Assembly: GCA_018823835.1 (NCBI GenBank)
Contig: JAHJHT010000002.1
Span: 1,798,001 to 1,862,000 of the forward strand
Reading direction: 5' to 3'
DNA: 64,000 nucleotides
Source: Alphaproteobacteria bacterium
Lineage (GTDB): Bacteria > Pseudomonadota > Alphaproteobacteria > Rhizobiales > Rhizobiaceae
The position numbers were made by a program, and so were the translations under genes. The notes under the pieces are model-generated. The model did not search any database and was not told the DNA's origin. It was given only the letters and a program-made list of their open reading frames with translations. Within the stretch, counting starts at the first letter, position 1. Every line of letters starts with the position of its first letter. Shown in pieces: positions 18,244-28,063 of the stretch.

Positions 18244-18812
18244 AGTCCTCCTGGCAAACGAGCAGAGAACCGACCGAGCTAGTTGAGCTAGGAGACCGCG
18301 CACGCCGGTTCGCTAGCGAATACCTAGTCGACTTTACCGTTGCAAAAGCGGCTAAGCGCTCCGGTATCTCCGTCCGGGCGGCGTACTCGTATCTCGATGA
18401 CCCGAGGGTGAAGGCTCTTATCGCTGACGGACGCTTTAGGCACTCGGAAAGTGTCAATGCAAGTGTTGCAATGGTTTTGAGCAACCTAGGAAAGGTTGCA
18501 ACAGCGAATATTGACGAGGCTATAGTTGCGCTCGGAGGTCCAGCCGATGCCATCTCTCTATCCAGTCGGCTTGCCCAACTGCCAGAACACGTTCGCTACT
18601 CAATAAAGACCGTCGAATGGACGAAGCACGGCCTGCGGATAGTTATGCATGACAAGATCTCTGCGCTTATCCACCTAGGCAAATTCTTGGGAATGTTTTT
18701 CGAAACCGTGGATCAATCTAAAGCGAGCGCGCCTCCGATCAAGCTTATTGAACCGCATATGAGCGCGGCCGAGGCAGCCAAACTCTATCAAGCCACCCTG
18801 AAGGCGGATTGA
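18240..18812 (+). CDS. terminase small subunit (TerS-like)
   Basis: A 190-aa protein with the Terminase_2 pattern: FASEYLVDFTVAKAAKRSGIS, a DNA-binding HTH (residues 24-50), DDPRVKALIADG, then a central region and a late KISALIHLGKFLGMF segment that is nearly diagnostic for small terminase subunits. Small terminases recognise packaging sites for the large ATPase. No large terminase, portal or capsid gene is present on the island. In phage satellites an orphan TerS redirects a helper phage's packaging machinery; I infer the same here. Start GTG overlaps the previous stop. Confidence 0.82.
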   Translation: MKSSWQTSREPTELVELGDRARRFASEYLVDFTVAKAAKRSGISVRAAYSYLDDPRVKALIADGRFRHSESVNASVAMVLSNLGKVATANIDEAIVALGGPADAISLSSRLAQLPEHVRYSIKTVEWTKHGLRIVMHDKISALIHLGKFLGMFFETVDQSKASAPPIKLIEPHMSAAEAAKLYQATLKAD

Positions 18813-18861
18813 GCTTTCCTTTTGTCCTTGCCCTTAGTCCGGGACCTTTCGTGGAGCGAAC

Positions 18862-21123
18862 ATGCTCGATCACTATCGACAATTCATTAACTGGCACTTT
18901 GTGCCTGATCCCGGCAAGAAGCCGAAAAAAGTCCCGTTCGATCCGGTAACAGGGTTTGCGATCGACCCGCACGATCCGAAACATTGGCGATCGCGCGAAC
19001 AATGCGCGACAACCGGTCATCCCGTCGGATTCGTGCTGACCTTACGCGATCCGCTATGGTTTTTCGATCTGGACGATTGCAAGCAAGCGGACGGCAAATG
19101 GACACCAGAAGCTGAAGCGGTTTTCATGTCGTTCCCAGGCGCGGCCGGCGAAGTCTCGATCAGCGGCAATGGCCTTCATATTATGGGCGTCGGCGATCAG
19201 CTTCGCCTGTCGGATCGCAAACACAAATGGATATCGCCGGGCGGTCTTCATTGTGAGTTCTACACGACCGGTCGATTCATCGCGCTTGGTCGCGGCTTCC
19301 AAGGCAATTTCAATCTCGACTGGACCGAACGGCTTTTGCAGATTGTCCCGCAAAAACCTGCGGTCGACACGTCAGCGGTGTTCGGCAATGGTCCCGTGCC
19401 TGAATATACAGGCACAGCGGACGACGGCGAATTGATCCGTAAAATGATGGCGTCGCGCGGGTCGATCGGCGTCCAGTTCGGCACAAAGGCGAGTTTCAAA
19501 GACTTATGGACAGGCGACGCCGCCAACCTGTCACAACTGTTCAAGTCGCCGTCTGACGACGTTTACGACCGATCGGCGGCCGACGCCTCGCTAATGGTGC
19601 AACTGGCGTACTGGACGGGCAAAGACGTTGCACGCATGGACCGGCTGTTTCGTCTGTCGGCGCTTTTTCGGCCGAAGTATGCGACTCGTGCGGACTATCG
19701 AGAATCCACGATCCGAAGCGCGATAGGGGTGTGTAAAAAGGTCTACGATGTTGTTAAGGCCGTTGAGGAGCCGACCATCTTAACTGAGCACCTTAATGAA
19801 GATGTTTTGGCGGACGCGTTCTCTAAAAAATACGCAGACAACCTTCGCTACGTCGCAGACTGGGGCAGCTGGCTCGTCTGGGATGGGACTCGATGGAAAA
19901 AGGAAAACACCCACAAAGTATTTGACCTTGTGCGTGCCTTTTGCCGAGCCTCCGTGCAAAGCATGGATATCAGTGTAGCAAAGGCAGCCAAACTTGTGTC
20001 CGCTGCAACTGTAGCCGCCGTTGAAAAGTTTGCTAGGGCCGATCGTCGCCATGCATCGACTGCCGATCAGTGGGACAAGAACCAATGGTTGTTAAATACC
20101 CCAACGGCTGTTGTGGATCTCAAAACTGGTCGAACAAGCCCCCACGATCCCGATTTCCATATGATGAAAGTGACTGCAGTCGGGCCGGCTGACAACAGCG
20201 TGTGCCCGCGTTGGATGCAGTTTCTCGACCAGACATTCCCCGGGGACCGAGATCTCGTTTCATATATTCGGCGCGTCATTGGTTACTCACTCACGGGTAG
20301 TGTGCAGGAGCATGCCATCTTTTTCGGATACGGGAGAGGCGGGAACGGGAAGAGTGTTTTTCTAAACACGGTAACTCGGTTTTTGGGCGACTATAGCGTC
20401 GCTTCACCGATGGATACATTCTCTGCAAGCAAAAACGAAAGGCATCCAACCGAACTTGCCAGGCTGCAGGGAGCGCGGTTCGTTTCTTCACAAGAAACTG
20501 AAGAAGGTCGTGCTTGGGCCGAGAACCGATTAAAAATGCTTTCGGGGGGCGATCGCGTGACCGCGAGATTTATGCACGCCAACTATTTTGAGTTTGATCC
20601 CCACTTCAAACTATTCTTCGCTGGCAATCACAAACCTACGCTTCGGAACGTCGATGATGCGATGCGCCGTCGTTTCCACCTCATCCCATTCACCGCGGAA
20701 ATTCCGGTGGAACAGCGCGATGCCAACTTAGAAGAAAAATTACGAGACGAATGGCCAGGAATTCTGAGGTGGGCAATCGATGGTTGCTTAGACTGGCAAA
20801 AAATGGGGCTCGCACCACCGAAGGCCGTCCAAGAAGCCACCAACGAATATTTTGAAACCGAGGATACGATGGGACAATGGTTGGACGAATGCTGCCAAAA
20901 AAATTCACAAGCTTGGGCGTCATCGTCAGCACTTTATAACAACTACAAATCATGGGCAGAACGATCCAGGGAGTTTGTTTTCAAACAAAAACGATTTTCA
21001 CAGTCGTTGATCGAACGTGGCTTTTCAAAAAAAGACACCCGTGACGGTAAAGGTTTTATCGGACTGGAACTAAAAACTGTACTTATGCCCGGGATGATAT
21101 TCAGGCATCCTTCGCAAACGTGA
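18862..21123 (+). CDS. P4-type primase-helicase
   Basis: A 753-aa replication protein. The N-terminal half carries a primase-polymerase-like domain with the acidic pair in LWFFDLDDC and SISGNGLHIMG; residues about 290-440 resemble the D5_N domain; the C-terminal half is an SF3-type helicase with Walker A GYGRGGNGKS near residue 490 and a downstream FFAGNHKPTLRNVDDAMRRR sensor motif. Such proteins prime and unwind plasmid or satellite DNA at an iteron origin. Start ATG 18862 follows GGAG. A 16-bp inverted repeat begins at its stop codon and might be the origin. Confidence 0.9.
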   Translation: MLDHYRQFINWHFVPDPGKKPKKVPFDPVTGFAIDPHDPKHWRSREQCATTGHPVGFVLTLRDPLWFFDLDDCKQADGKWTPEAEAVFMSFPGAAGEVSISGNGLHIMGVGDQLRLSDRKHKWISPGGLHCEFYTTGRFIALGRGFQGNFNLDWTERLLQIVPQKPAVDTSAVFGNGPVPEYTGTADDGELIRKMMASRGSIGVQFGTKASFKDLWTGDAANLSQLFKSPSDDVYDRSAADASLMVQLAYWTGKDVARMDRLFRLSALFRPKYATRADYRESTIRSAIGVCKKVYDVVKAVEEPTILTEHLNEDVLADAFSKKYADNLRYVADWGSWLVWDGTRWKKENTHKVFDLVRAFCRASVQSMDISVAKAAKLVSAATVAAVEKFARADRRHASTADQWDKNQWLLNTPTAVVDLKTGRTSPHDPDFHMMKVTAVGPADNSVCPRWMQFLDQTFPGDRDLVSYIRRVIGYSLTGSVQEHAIFFGYGRGGNGKSVFLNTVTRFLGDYSVASPMDTFSASKNERHPTELARLQGARFVSSQETEEGRAWAENRLKMLSGGDRVTARFMHANYFEFDPHFKLFFAGNHKPTLRNVDDAMRRRFHLIPFTAEIPVEQRDANLEEKLRDEWPGILRWAIDGCLDWQKMGLAPPKAVQEATNEYFETEDTMGQWLDECCQKNSQAWASSSALYNNYKSWAERSREFVFKQKRFSQSLIERGFSKKDTRDGKGFIGLELKTVLMPGMIFRHPSQT

Positions 21124-21217
21124 CGGATGTGACGGGAGATATCGATTCGACCGTTCATGTGTGTGCACGAGTAGCGCGCGTACGAACGCAATAGGTAAGA
21201 TCCGTCACATCCGTCAC
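21120..21217. repeat. perfect 16-bp inverted repeat with doubled GTGACGG units
   Basis: GTGACGGATGTGACGG at 21120-21135 recurs exactly in inverted orientation at 21202-21217, 66 nt away. Each arm contains two GTGACGG units 9 bp apart. It starts at the primase stop codon. The rest of the roughly 310-nt gap to the next gene shows no gene. It could be a replication-protein binding site (iteron), a regulator site or part of a terminator; the arrangement favours a protein-binding site. Confidence 0.75.
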
Positions 21218-21431
21218 ACAGAAAATTCAAGTTCCCAATACATGGAATAGGATCTAGTCGACTCCCCCGATGACAGGTTTCCGATCCATCCCCGCCTGCG
21301 GGGGTAGAAGACTGTGATGCCTTGAACTTTATGCCGGTCGTGACGCATGTTGCGTTCAAGCCGAGCTATCTACAAAAGCTCTGGATTTTTTTTCAAATGT
21401 GGCGCTTCACGCCAGTTGGGGCACAGCACAG

Positions 21432-24400
21432 ATGATGGACACCAGCCCGCGAGCGGCGGGACCTGCAGGGCCGCAATTTGAAGCGAAAGTCGCAACTCAC
21501 TATGCGCTTGCGGTTCTCGCACAAACCGAAGCCTTCGGGCTTCCCGGCGCGATCGTTGATCGGCTGGAGTTCCAGCGCGGCGGTCAAGGCCATCCGCTGG
21601 ACGACATCATAGTCAGAGGTACGACACTGACGGGCGAGCAAAAATGCCTTGAAGTGCAGGCGAAGCGATCAATATCGTTTACGGAGAACGACGAGAAATT
21701 TGCCGCTGTCGTGGCTGCGATAGTGCGAAGCCGCAAGATGGATGCCGGCCGACGCTTTGCCGTCGCCTTGGAGCGGACGTCGGGACCCATCGAAAATGGC
21801 GTGCAAGAGGCACTGGAGCTTTCACGGCACGCGACCGATGCGCAATCTTTCTTAGCGCTTCTTGATACGCCGGGACGTGGCAATAAAGATATGCGCCGCT
21901 TCATTGGCGCTCTGACGAAGAATCTTGCCGACCATGGCCTCGACACCGACGACATCGTATTCGAGGTGGCGAGATCTTTTTCAGTGCTGGTGTTTGACTA
22001 TGCGCGGCCGAATTCCATCGCCGAACATCACGATCGGATGCGCGCGCGACAATTGGCTACCGGCGCCAATCAAGGAAGCCACTACGATGTGCTGTTCGGT
22101 CTCATTCTTCGCTCGGACGCGATAGGTGGCGAGACAAACCGCAGCCACTTGATTCATGCGCTACGCGAGAAGGGCATAGAGATTGGCGCCTCGCCCAATT
22201 TGGCCAAAGCGCGCGAGCGTATCGAGGAAGTGAGCCAGTTCGCGCTGAGTGACATCAAGACGACCGTCAGCCGTCAATGGCTGGGTCGCACGCGTCGCCG
22301 GCGTCAACTTGAAGAACTCCTAGAAGAGGCCGAACCTGTTTCGCGCGTCGTCGAAATTACCGGCCCAGGTGGCGCTGGCAAGTCGGGGTTGCTCAAATCC
22401 GCCGTAGAAGGACGACGCGTGTTGTCGCGGGTGTTGGTTCTCGCTCCGGATCGAACACCGCCCGGCGGCTGGCCGGCTCTCAGAAACCAGTTCTCGATCG
22501 ATGCTACCGCCGAGCAGTTTCTGCAAGATCTCTCGTGCGATGGCGGAGGCCTGATTTGCATTGATGGTCTTGATCGTTTCCGCGACGAAGCCCAACTCAA
22601 GACGGTCATAGATGTACTCAATTCAGCGCTGAACGTGCAGGGCGTCACGCTGTTGTTCACGGCTCGGCCGGGCTGGCAAGAACAAGCCGCCCTCGCGTTC
22701 GGCGAAGAGCTCTTGGCGTCACTGAAGACTCCGCGCCAGCTGCACGTCGAAGGTCTGGACGACGCCGAGGCAGCCGATTTGGCAACCGCAGCACCTGAAC
22801 TTGCGCCGCTGCTGCAGCCGAGTCATCCCGCGAAAGCGCTGGCGAGAAACCCCTTCATTCTCCGTCGGCTGCTCAGTACCCGACTCAAAACCGACGGGGT
22901 GTTGAGCGAGGCTGAACTCGCTTGGGACTGGTGGGGCTCCGGCGCGCATGTCGTGGGGGGCACGGCCGGAGATACCCAGGCTAGACGGCGGGTGCTGTTG
23001 TGCGTCGCAATTGGCATGCTAGACGGTGAGATTTTGGTTAGCGTTGCTGGGCAGGATGCGTCTGCTGTTGCAACTCTGATAGCGGACGGTGTGCTGGTTC
23101 AGATATCGACGGATCGGGTCAAGTTTGAGCATGATCTATTCGCCGATTGGGGCATTGCCTGTGCGCTTTCCGAAGAGCCGCAACGGATCAACACTTTGCC
23201 GCTTGAAGCACTGCCGCCCTTTTGGCTGAGCCGCGGCATAGAGTTGGCCTTCCGCCGCGTGGCCGAAAGCGACGTCAGCGCGTATCCCAACATAATTAAG
23301 GATCTTGAGTGCTCGAACGCCAACGGTGGCTGGATCGCGCTCGCACTACTGGCTCTTGTGCGTTCGGAACACGCAACCATTCTGCTCTCACGGTATTCTG
23401 AACTTTTGCTTGAAGGCAAAGGCGAGCGCGCTGCGAACCTTATCCGTCGCGTGATAGCGTCGCACGGCCGACCTGCCGAAGTGATCCTAAAGGACGTCAT
23501 TCCCTCCGGCGTCAGCATCCCAAAATACTTAATACTGCCGGCAGGTCCACAGTGGCCCGAGCTCATCTTGTGGTGCCTCAATCAATTTGATCGGTTGCCG
23601 CCCTCAGCACTGGCAGCCGCGCTATCTCTGTTTGAAGGCTGGCTGACGCTTTCTGCATTTGGTGAAAAGAACCTCTCTCCGCACCTCCTAGAACGCCTCG
23701 CCGACGTGCTGATTGCTGAGATCGAAGAGCATGAATGGCCGCTGTCAAAGCGTGGTGACGCCTTACACAAGTTCAAATATGCAGTCGCGACGGATGCGCT
23801 CGAAAGAGCACGTTTCCAACTCGCGCTTTATGCCCGATCGTCGCCAAGTGCCGCAAATCGCTACCTCCTGGCAATCGCAAAATCCAATCAACCGTATCGG
23901 TGGATGGCGCAGCTCCTAGAGTCTCGGGGAAACTTGGCGAGCGCAGCGCCGGCCGCATTTGGTAAGGCGTTTCTAGACGCTCTCAATCGAGAAGTAGAAG
24001 ATAATGCTTCTAAGCGAGAGAGAGCATTTAGGCCACCGTCTAGGCTCGAAGGCCCCTTCCTATTGGGTCGGTGTGGTATTGCGCTTTTTGCCGAACTGCT
24101 GGTAGCCGATAGCGAATGCGCCATTGATCTGATCCGGGGTCTCGTCGAGTTGGACGAGGGTCCGGAAGAATTGGACGCCGGGTTTGTCTTGAAGTTGGCC
24201 GGGGAGGAACGGCGTATATCGCCGACATGCAGTTACGGATGGTCGCGCGGGAATGCGCCGACAACCATTGTTGCGATGGCCCTCAAAGCATTGGAATCTT
24301 CGTCGCACAAACGCATCGACGCCGGTGAACGCCTGGACGATGTTGTGAAGCAGCTCCTTGGCGACGGTCCCTTGAGCGGCGCGCTGCTCCTGATAATCGT

Positions 24401-26519
24401 CGATCTTGTACTCTCCCATTCGCCGTTGGACGGCCGACTGCTCGCCGAACTAGTTGCCTCAACGGAGCTCTTAACGTTGGACGCGACCCGCGCCCAACAC
24501 GATATCGCCAACAAGACGTCAGGAGGGAAACTCGAACTATTTCCACACAGCAACCACCCTGCAGATGCGGAAATCGAACGAAGCTTGGCAGCGCGGGTAT
24601 CCCGCACCGTGGCTTTGCATGACGCCATCACCCAAATCGTCCTTTTGCAACCATATGAGACAACCGCTGATTTGCGCGCCAAACTGGCGTCAGCCGTCGC
24701 GCGACTCGGAGTGTGGGCGGATCCCTCCATTGATTGGACCTCGGAACACTTCATGGCGACCCACGCGCAGCGTCTTGCCTCGAAGGCCAACTATGATGTG
24801 ATCACCGAAACGGGCGCTGACGGTAGCACCAGCGAGGGCTGGTCTTTTCGCTGGCCCGAAGCGCAGGTGCGCTGGTCACAAGAACAAACCGCCAGACTCG
24901 TGGCCGAACAAACCGCCCTCACTCGTTCATTCACACTGCGCATGGCAATGGATGATGAGCAAAAGCCGGTTACAGCGACTGTGGCCGATGCCGAAGCTGT
25001 ATTGTTTGCCACCGCTGAGGTCTTGCCTCCACAACAGAGCGACCAGCATGATCCACATGATGCTTGGATGGCTCGCGTCGCTGCAGCAGCTTTCTTGGCA
25101 CGTTTCGGTACAGATGAGAACGTTGGGTCGCAAAAGGAGACGTTGTCGGCAGTCTTCGACCTTGCACTCCAACAGCCAGTCCGGCAAATGCATAATCTAA
25201 GATTCGATGTGATGTATGATTCACAGGCGCTCGCCATCGCTGGTCGTCTATATCTTGCCTCGCGATTCCAATGCGCCGAAGATGGGCGCGCTCTGCTGAC
25301 CGCTGTGGCGAGCGCACCTGGTAGTGCTGCGTCTGCGCTCTCTCGCCATCGCCGGGCCACTAAGGATATCGGTCACCAGCTAGTTCATTCCGCAGTCCGG
25401 CTCGGGCTGCAGGCATGCGAATTTTCTCGTCAAAAGCACTACGATGAAGACCAGGCAGTCTTCGACGCACGCTATGCAAAATTAAGCGCCACCAAAGCTG
25501 CCAGGCTCACGAGAGAATTGCATTGGATAGCGCATGGAGGTGATGAACCGGCATGGCCGTCTCCGCCATTGCGGCGAAACCGCCGACCAAAGCGGTCAAT
25601 CCGCCTGCCAGGTGGCCTACCGAAGCCGCGCCGCGCACGTGTCGAACCGCAATGGCCGGACACTTACTTTGATGACCATACCGCCATAATTTTCTTGAGA
25701 ATCCTCCAGCAATCAGCTGACCCTAGGGCAATTCTTGGGGTGCTCGACGCCAACCATCCCTGGCTCATCGATGCCAATGGCCGAGGCGACGAGGATGACG
25801 AAAGCAGCGATTTTGAGCGGATTTGGACGCGAGCGCTTTTCGAATGTGTCGCAACGCGTGCCAAAACTTGGGCAGATAGCGAACGAGACAAACTCATTTT
25901 CGAGGTTCTCGACCAGTTTGGCGATGAGGCGTTCATCGATACTGCCGCCGCGTTTCTCGTCAAAAGCGATCTTTGCCATATTGAAGGCGCTGTGGCCGAT
26001 ACGCAGTATCTGGTCGACTTGCGCACCCGACTTTGGGCTCGGCTGAAGACTACGATTGCTTGGCAACGCCATTGCCAGTCGTCACGCGGTGGCGTGGAAA
26101 TACACCTCAATGAGCTGATCCTGGCGTTCTTTTGCAAGGTGGATCGCGGTTTTGGCCACGCGACCTCTTATACGAAAGGTCTGAATGATTTGCAGATTGT
26201 CCCATTGTTGCCTGTACTCACAGAAATAACCGCATCGGCTGGTGGCTGTCCGTCAATCGCGCGCCTGTTCCTTGACCTGGTCGAACTCATCGAACCGCAA
26301 ACAGCCGAGCCTTTCTTGTTGCGGGCTGCGACCAAGTGGTCGTCGCGTGGTGATCAGCGTTTCTGGAATGAATTGGGCATCGGTCAGCGCGTGTGTTCGA
26401 TGGCCGAAAGAGCAACCATCCCGCCACCCGGGAAAAATTGGATCGAGATCGCCGATGCTATAGCCGCTACTGGCGTTGTGGCAGGAGAAACTATCAAGCG
26501 AACGCTGTCGAGGAGATAG
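21432..26519 (+). CDS. large nuclease-STAND ATPase, Avs-like predicted antiviral protein
   Basis: A 1695-aa protein. Residues about 12-110 look like a PD-(D/E)xK nuclease of Cap4/DUF4297 type: Asp57-Asp58 then EVQAK (Glu74, Gln76, Lys78). A P-loop NTPase follows with Walker A GPGGAGKS near residue 311 and Walker B LICIDGLDRF near 375. The remaining 1100 or so residues are helical without a catalytic motif. Nuclease, STAND ATPase and long C-terminal sensor is the layout of Avs anti-phage proteins, in which the sensor binds a phage terminase or portal protein and triggers DNA cleavage. I chose ATG 21432; GTG 21399 is possible, and no clear ribosome-binding site decides. Function is inferred from architecture and island context. 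Confidence 0.78.
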   Translation: MMDTSPRAAGPAGPQFEAKVATHYALAVLAQTEAFGLPGAIVDRLEFQRGGQGHPLDDIIVRGTTLTGEQKCLEVQAKRSISFTENDEKFAAVVAAIVRSRKMDAGRRFAVALERTSGPIENGVQEALELSRHATDAQSFLALLDTPGRGNKDMRRFIGALTKNLADHGLDTDDIVFEVARSFSVLVFDYARPNSIAEHHDRMRARQLATGANQGSHYDVLFGLILRSDAIGGETNRSHLIHALREKGIEIGASPNLAKARERIEEVSQFALSDIKTTVSRQWLGRTRRRRQLEELLEEAEPVSRVVEITGPGGAGKSGLLKSAVEGRRVLSRVLVLAPDRTPPGGWPALRNQFSIDATAEQFLQDLSCDGGGLICIDGLDRFRDEAQLKTVIDVLNSALNVQGVTLLFTARPGWQEQAALAFGEELLASLKTPRQLHVEGLDDAEAADLATAAPELAPLLQPSHPAKALARNPFILRRLLSTRLKTDGVLSEAELAWDWWGSGAHVVGGTAGDTQARRRVLLCVAIGMLDGEILVSVAGQDASAVATLIADGVLVQISTDRVKFEHDLFADWGIACALSEEPQRINTLPLEALPPFWLSRGIELAFRRVAESDVSAYPNIIKDLECSNANGGWIALALLALVRSEHATILLSRYSELLLEGKGERAANLIRRVIASHGRPAEVILKDVIPSGVSIPKYLILPAGPQWPELILWCLNQFDRLPPSALAAALSLFEGWLTLSAFGEKNLSPHLLERLADVLIAEIEEHEWPLSKRGDALHKFKYAVATDALERARFQLALYARSSPSAANRYLLAIAKSNQPYRWMAQLLESRGNLASAAPAAFGKAFLDALNREVEDNASKRERAFRPPSRLEGPFLLGRCGIALFAELLVADSECAIDLIRGLVELDEGPEELDAGFVLKLAGEERRISPTCSYGWSRGNAPTTIVAMALKALESSSHKRIDAGERLDDVVKQLLGDGPLSGALLLIIVDLVLSHSPLDGRLLAELVASTELLTLDATRAQHDIANKTSGGKLELFPHSNHPADAEIERSLAARVSRTVALHDAITQIVLLQPYETTADLRAKLASAVARLGVWADPSIDWTSEHFMATHAQRLASKANYDVITETGADGSTSEGWSFRWPEAQVRWSQEQTARLVAEQTALTRSFTLRMAMDDEQKPVTATVADAEAVLFATAEVLPPQQSDQHDPHDAWMARVAAAAFLARFGTDENVGSQKETLSAVFDLALQQPVRQMHNLRFDVMYDSQALAIAGRLYLASRFQCAEDGRALLTAVASAPGSAASALSRHRRATKDIGHQLVHSAVRLGLQACEFSRQKHYDEDQAVFDARYAKLSATKAARLTRELHWIAHGGDEPAWPSPPLRRNRRPKRSIRLPGGLPKPRRARVEPQWPDTYFDDHTAIIFLRILQQSADPRAILGVLDANHPWLIDANGRGDEDDESSDFERIWTRALFECVATRAKTWADSERDKLIFEVLDQFGDEAFIDTAAAFLVKSDLCHIEGAVADTQYLVDLRTRLWARLKTTIAWQRHCQSSRGGVEIHLNELILAFFCKVDRGFGHATSYTKGLNDLQIVPLLPVLTEITASAGGCPSIARLFLDLVELIEPQTAEPFLLRAATKWSSRGDQRFWNELGIGQRVCSMAERATIPPPGKNWIEIADAIAATGVVAGETIKRTLSRR

Positions 26520-26906
26520 CCCAATCCATTTTTACTAGCGTTGAACGGCGCTAGGCCGACCTCACGTGCCGTAACGGCAACCGTGTCGCCCTGTCCCGCG
26601 CATCCGTGGTGATATTATGGGTACACCTATGTGGAACTGCCCGTCGAGCGGTTCGATTAACCGTCAAACAGGTTCAAAACGAACCAATCGTTATGAGACC
26701 CGTTAAAACGAACTGCCAATTGACCGCTTTGCGCCCTCAATCGGGACGTTCGGGCTCAAATCGAGGCTCCCAAAAGCGGCCGAACCTAGTTCCAACTGGC
26801 TCGCGCAGCAATCACACAGCTCGAATCCTGCCGGGCGCCCCGGACGAGATGAAGGTGGGCACTGTTATGTTATTGCAGTACTTTATAATTTCAAAAGCAA
26901 AACGCA
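26520..26906. other. intergenic region with candidate recombination site, otherwise empty
   Basis: About 390 nt between two convergent genes. A 114-codon open frame here has poor composition and I do not call it. At 26650-26694 lies a GGTTCG...GTCAA-N12-CGAACCAAT arrangement also found upstream of the serine recombinase gene at 35459. No terminator is evident. Confidence 0.5.
26650..26688. other. candidate serine-recombinase (res/att) site, copy 1
   Basis: GGTTCG at 26650, then GTCAA, 12 nt, then CGAACCAAT ending at 26688. The same elements occur in the same order and orientation at 35459-35499, immediately upstream of the serine recombinase gene. The spacing GTCAA-N12-CGAACCAAT is identical in both; the distance from GGTTCG differs by 2 nt. 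The match is short and could be chance. Confidence 0.3.
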
Positions 26907-27821
26907 CTATCCCTCACTACCATCCCGGGGGCTGGCCGACACGAATGTGATGCGCCAGCGCCTTATTTCTTCTGGAGCATCGTCGCGGCCTGACCCGCGC
27001 GCGCGCCCCAGGATCGCTTGCACATCGTCAGGAATTTCGCTGGCTATTTCTGTTACGGCGGGGGCGTCTTTCACATTCTGGGCTCCGCGCCTTCCTGCGA
27101 GGCGATTGCGGACATCGCTGGGCGTCGGCGGGATGGCAATGCCGATGACCCGGCGCCCGCCTGCGGACAGCGCATAAAATGGTCCCGGAAAGCTGCCGGG
27201 TGCGAAAGCAACCGGGCCGGCGGGCAGGATTGTCGGTGGACAGAAGATGTCACTTAAAGGGAAAATATGCGGAGCGATGACCCGCAGGCTTTTATTGCTG
27301 GTGCGAAGCGCGCGGTTCTTGGCCGCTTTCACGAGCCGCTCGATCACATAGCCGTCGACTAGGTTGACGCCCGCCACATCTGTAACGCCGTCCTTGCGCG
27401 CCAGTGCACAAGTATGGGCGGGATGGTAGAGGATATACAGAGGATAGGTTGCCGACCCGCGAACGCGCGCGGTATCGCATAGGGTTTCTGCTTGAAGTTT
27501 GGTGCCGGTGCCTGACGTGTGAAGGAGCTCGCGGTAGGCGTGCCGCCGCCACTTCATGCCTTCACCGTAGGCCTGCTTGGCCTGCAGCAATATGCGGAAG
27601 AAGGTGTTATCGGCTGGATTGACGAAGTTCCATTCCATGTCCGCCCCGGTGGCGGGCTCGTCGGGGAATTCCACGATGACCCGCCCACTGCCTGCGGTGA
27701 TGAGGCTGCCCATCATCAGATCAGTGACCGTCTCTTCCCGGAAGCGGCGACGCAGGCTGCGGCCTCGCTCCAGGAAGCTTTCAACGAACGGAGGAAACTG
27801 ATGGGCGAAGTGGCAAAGCAT
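26907..27821 (-). CDS. DUF6615-like protein with possible nuclease fold
   Basis: A 304-aa protein. I recall this sequence type as DUF6615 but could not check. The N-terminus has FREETVTDLMMGSL, then GADMEWNFVN and FFRILLQAKQAYG: acidic residues followed by a Gln-x-Lys are what a PD-(D/E)xK nuclease core looks like, so DNA or RNA cleavage is plausible. The C-terminal half is Pro- and Arg-rich. It lies alone on the minus strand among predicted defence genes, convergent with the large STAND gene. ATG 27821 is the first in frame. Defence function is inferred from neighbours. Confidence 0.7.
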   Translation of the reverse strand: MLCHFAHQFPPFVESFLERGRSLRRRFREETVTDLMMGSLITAGSGRVIVEFPDEPATGADMEWNFVNPADNTFFRILLQAKQAYGEGMKWRRHAYRELLHTSGTGTKLQAETLCDTARVRGSATYPLYILYHPAHTCALARKDGVTDVAGVNLVDGYVIERLVKAAKNRALRTSNKSLRVIAPHIFPLSDIFCPPTILPAGPVAFAPGSFPGPFYALSAGGRRVIGIAIPPTPSDVRNRLAGRRGAQNVKDAPAVTEIASEIPDDVQAILGRARGSGRDDAPEEIRRWRITFVSASPRDGSEG

Positions 27822-28063
27822 GAGGTCTGTCAGTCCGTCAGGTCAGTACGGAAAAGGTTTTTGGCACAGATTCCATCCATAAGGCTAACTTCGGCCATTC
27901 TCGGCAACGGTCTGGACCCTGCCACTTTCAAATCACAAGAGTCATCCCTAGCTTCGATATTAATAGGCCGGCTCTTTGAAATTATTCGAATAAGTGCCCT
28001 TGGGGTACTCATGTTGCCGGTATGATAAAGAGAGCTATCCATTCACTTTAAAAATATGCCATA

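Noticed and set aside
26808-26848. tRNA-3'-end-like string CTCGAATCCTGCCGGGCGCC
   Set aside because: The matching T-stem and the rest of a tRNA are absent and it is not repeated at another junction; could be chance or a very old att remnant.
26606-26950. 114-codon open frame
   Set aside because: No ribosome-binding site, no recognisable domain, overlaps the end of the DUF6615-like gene.
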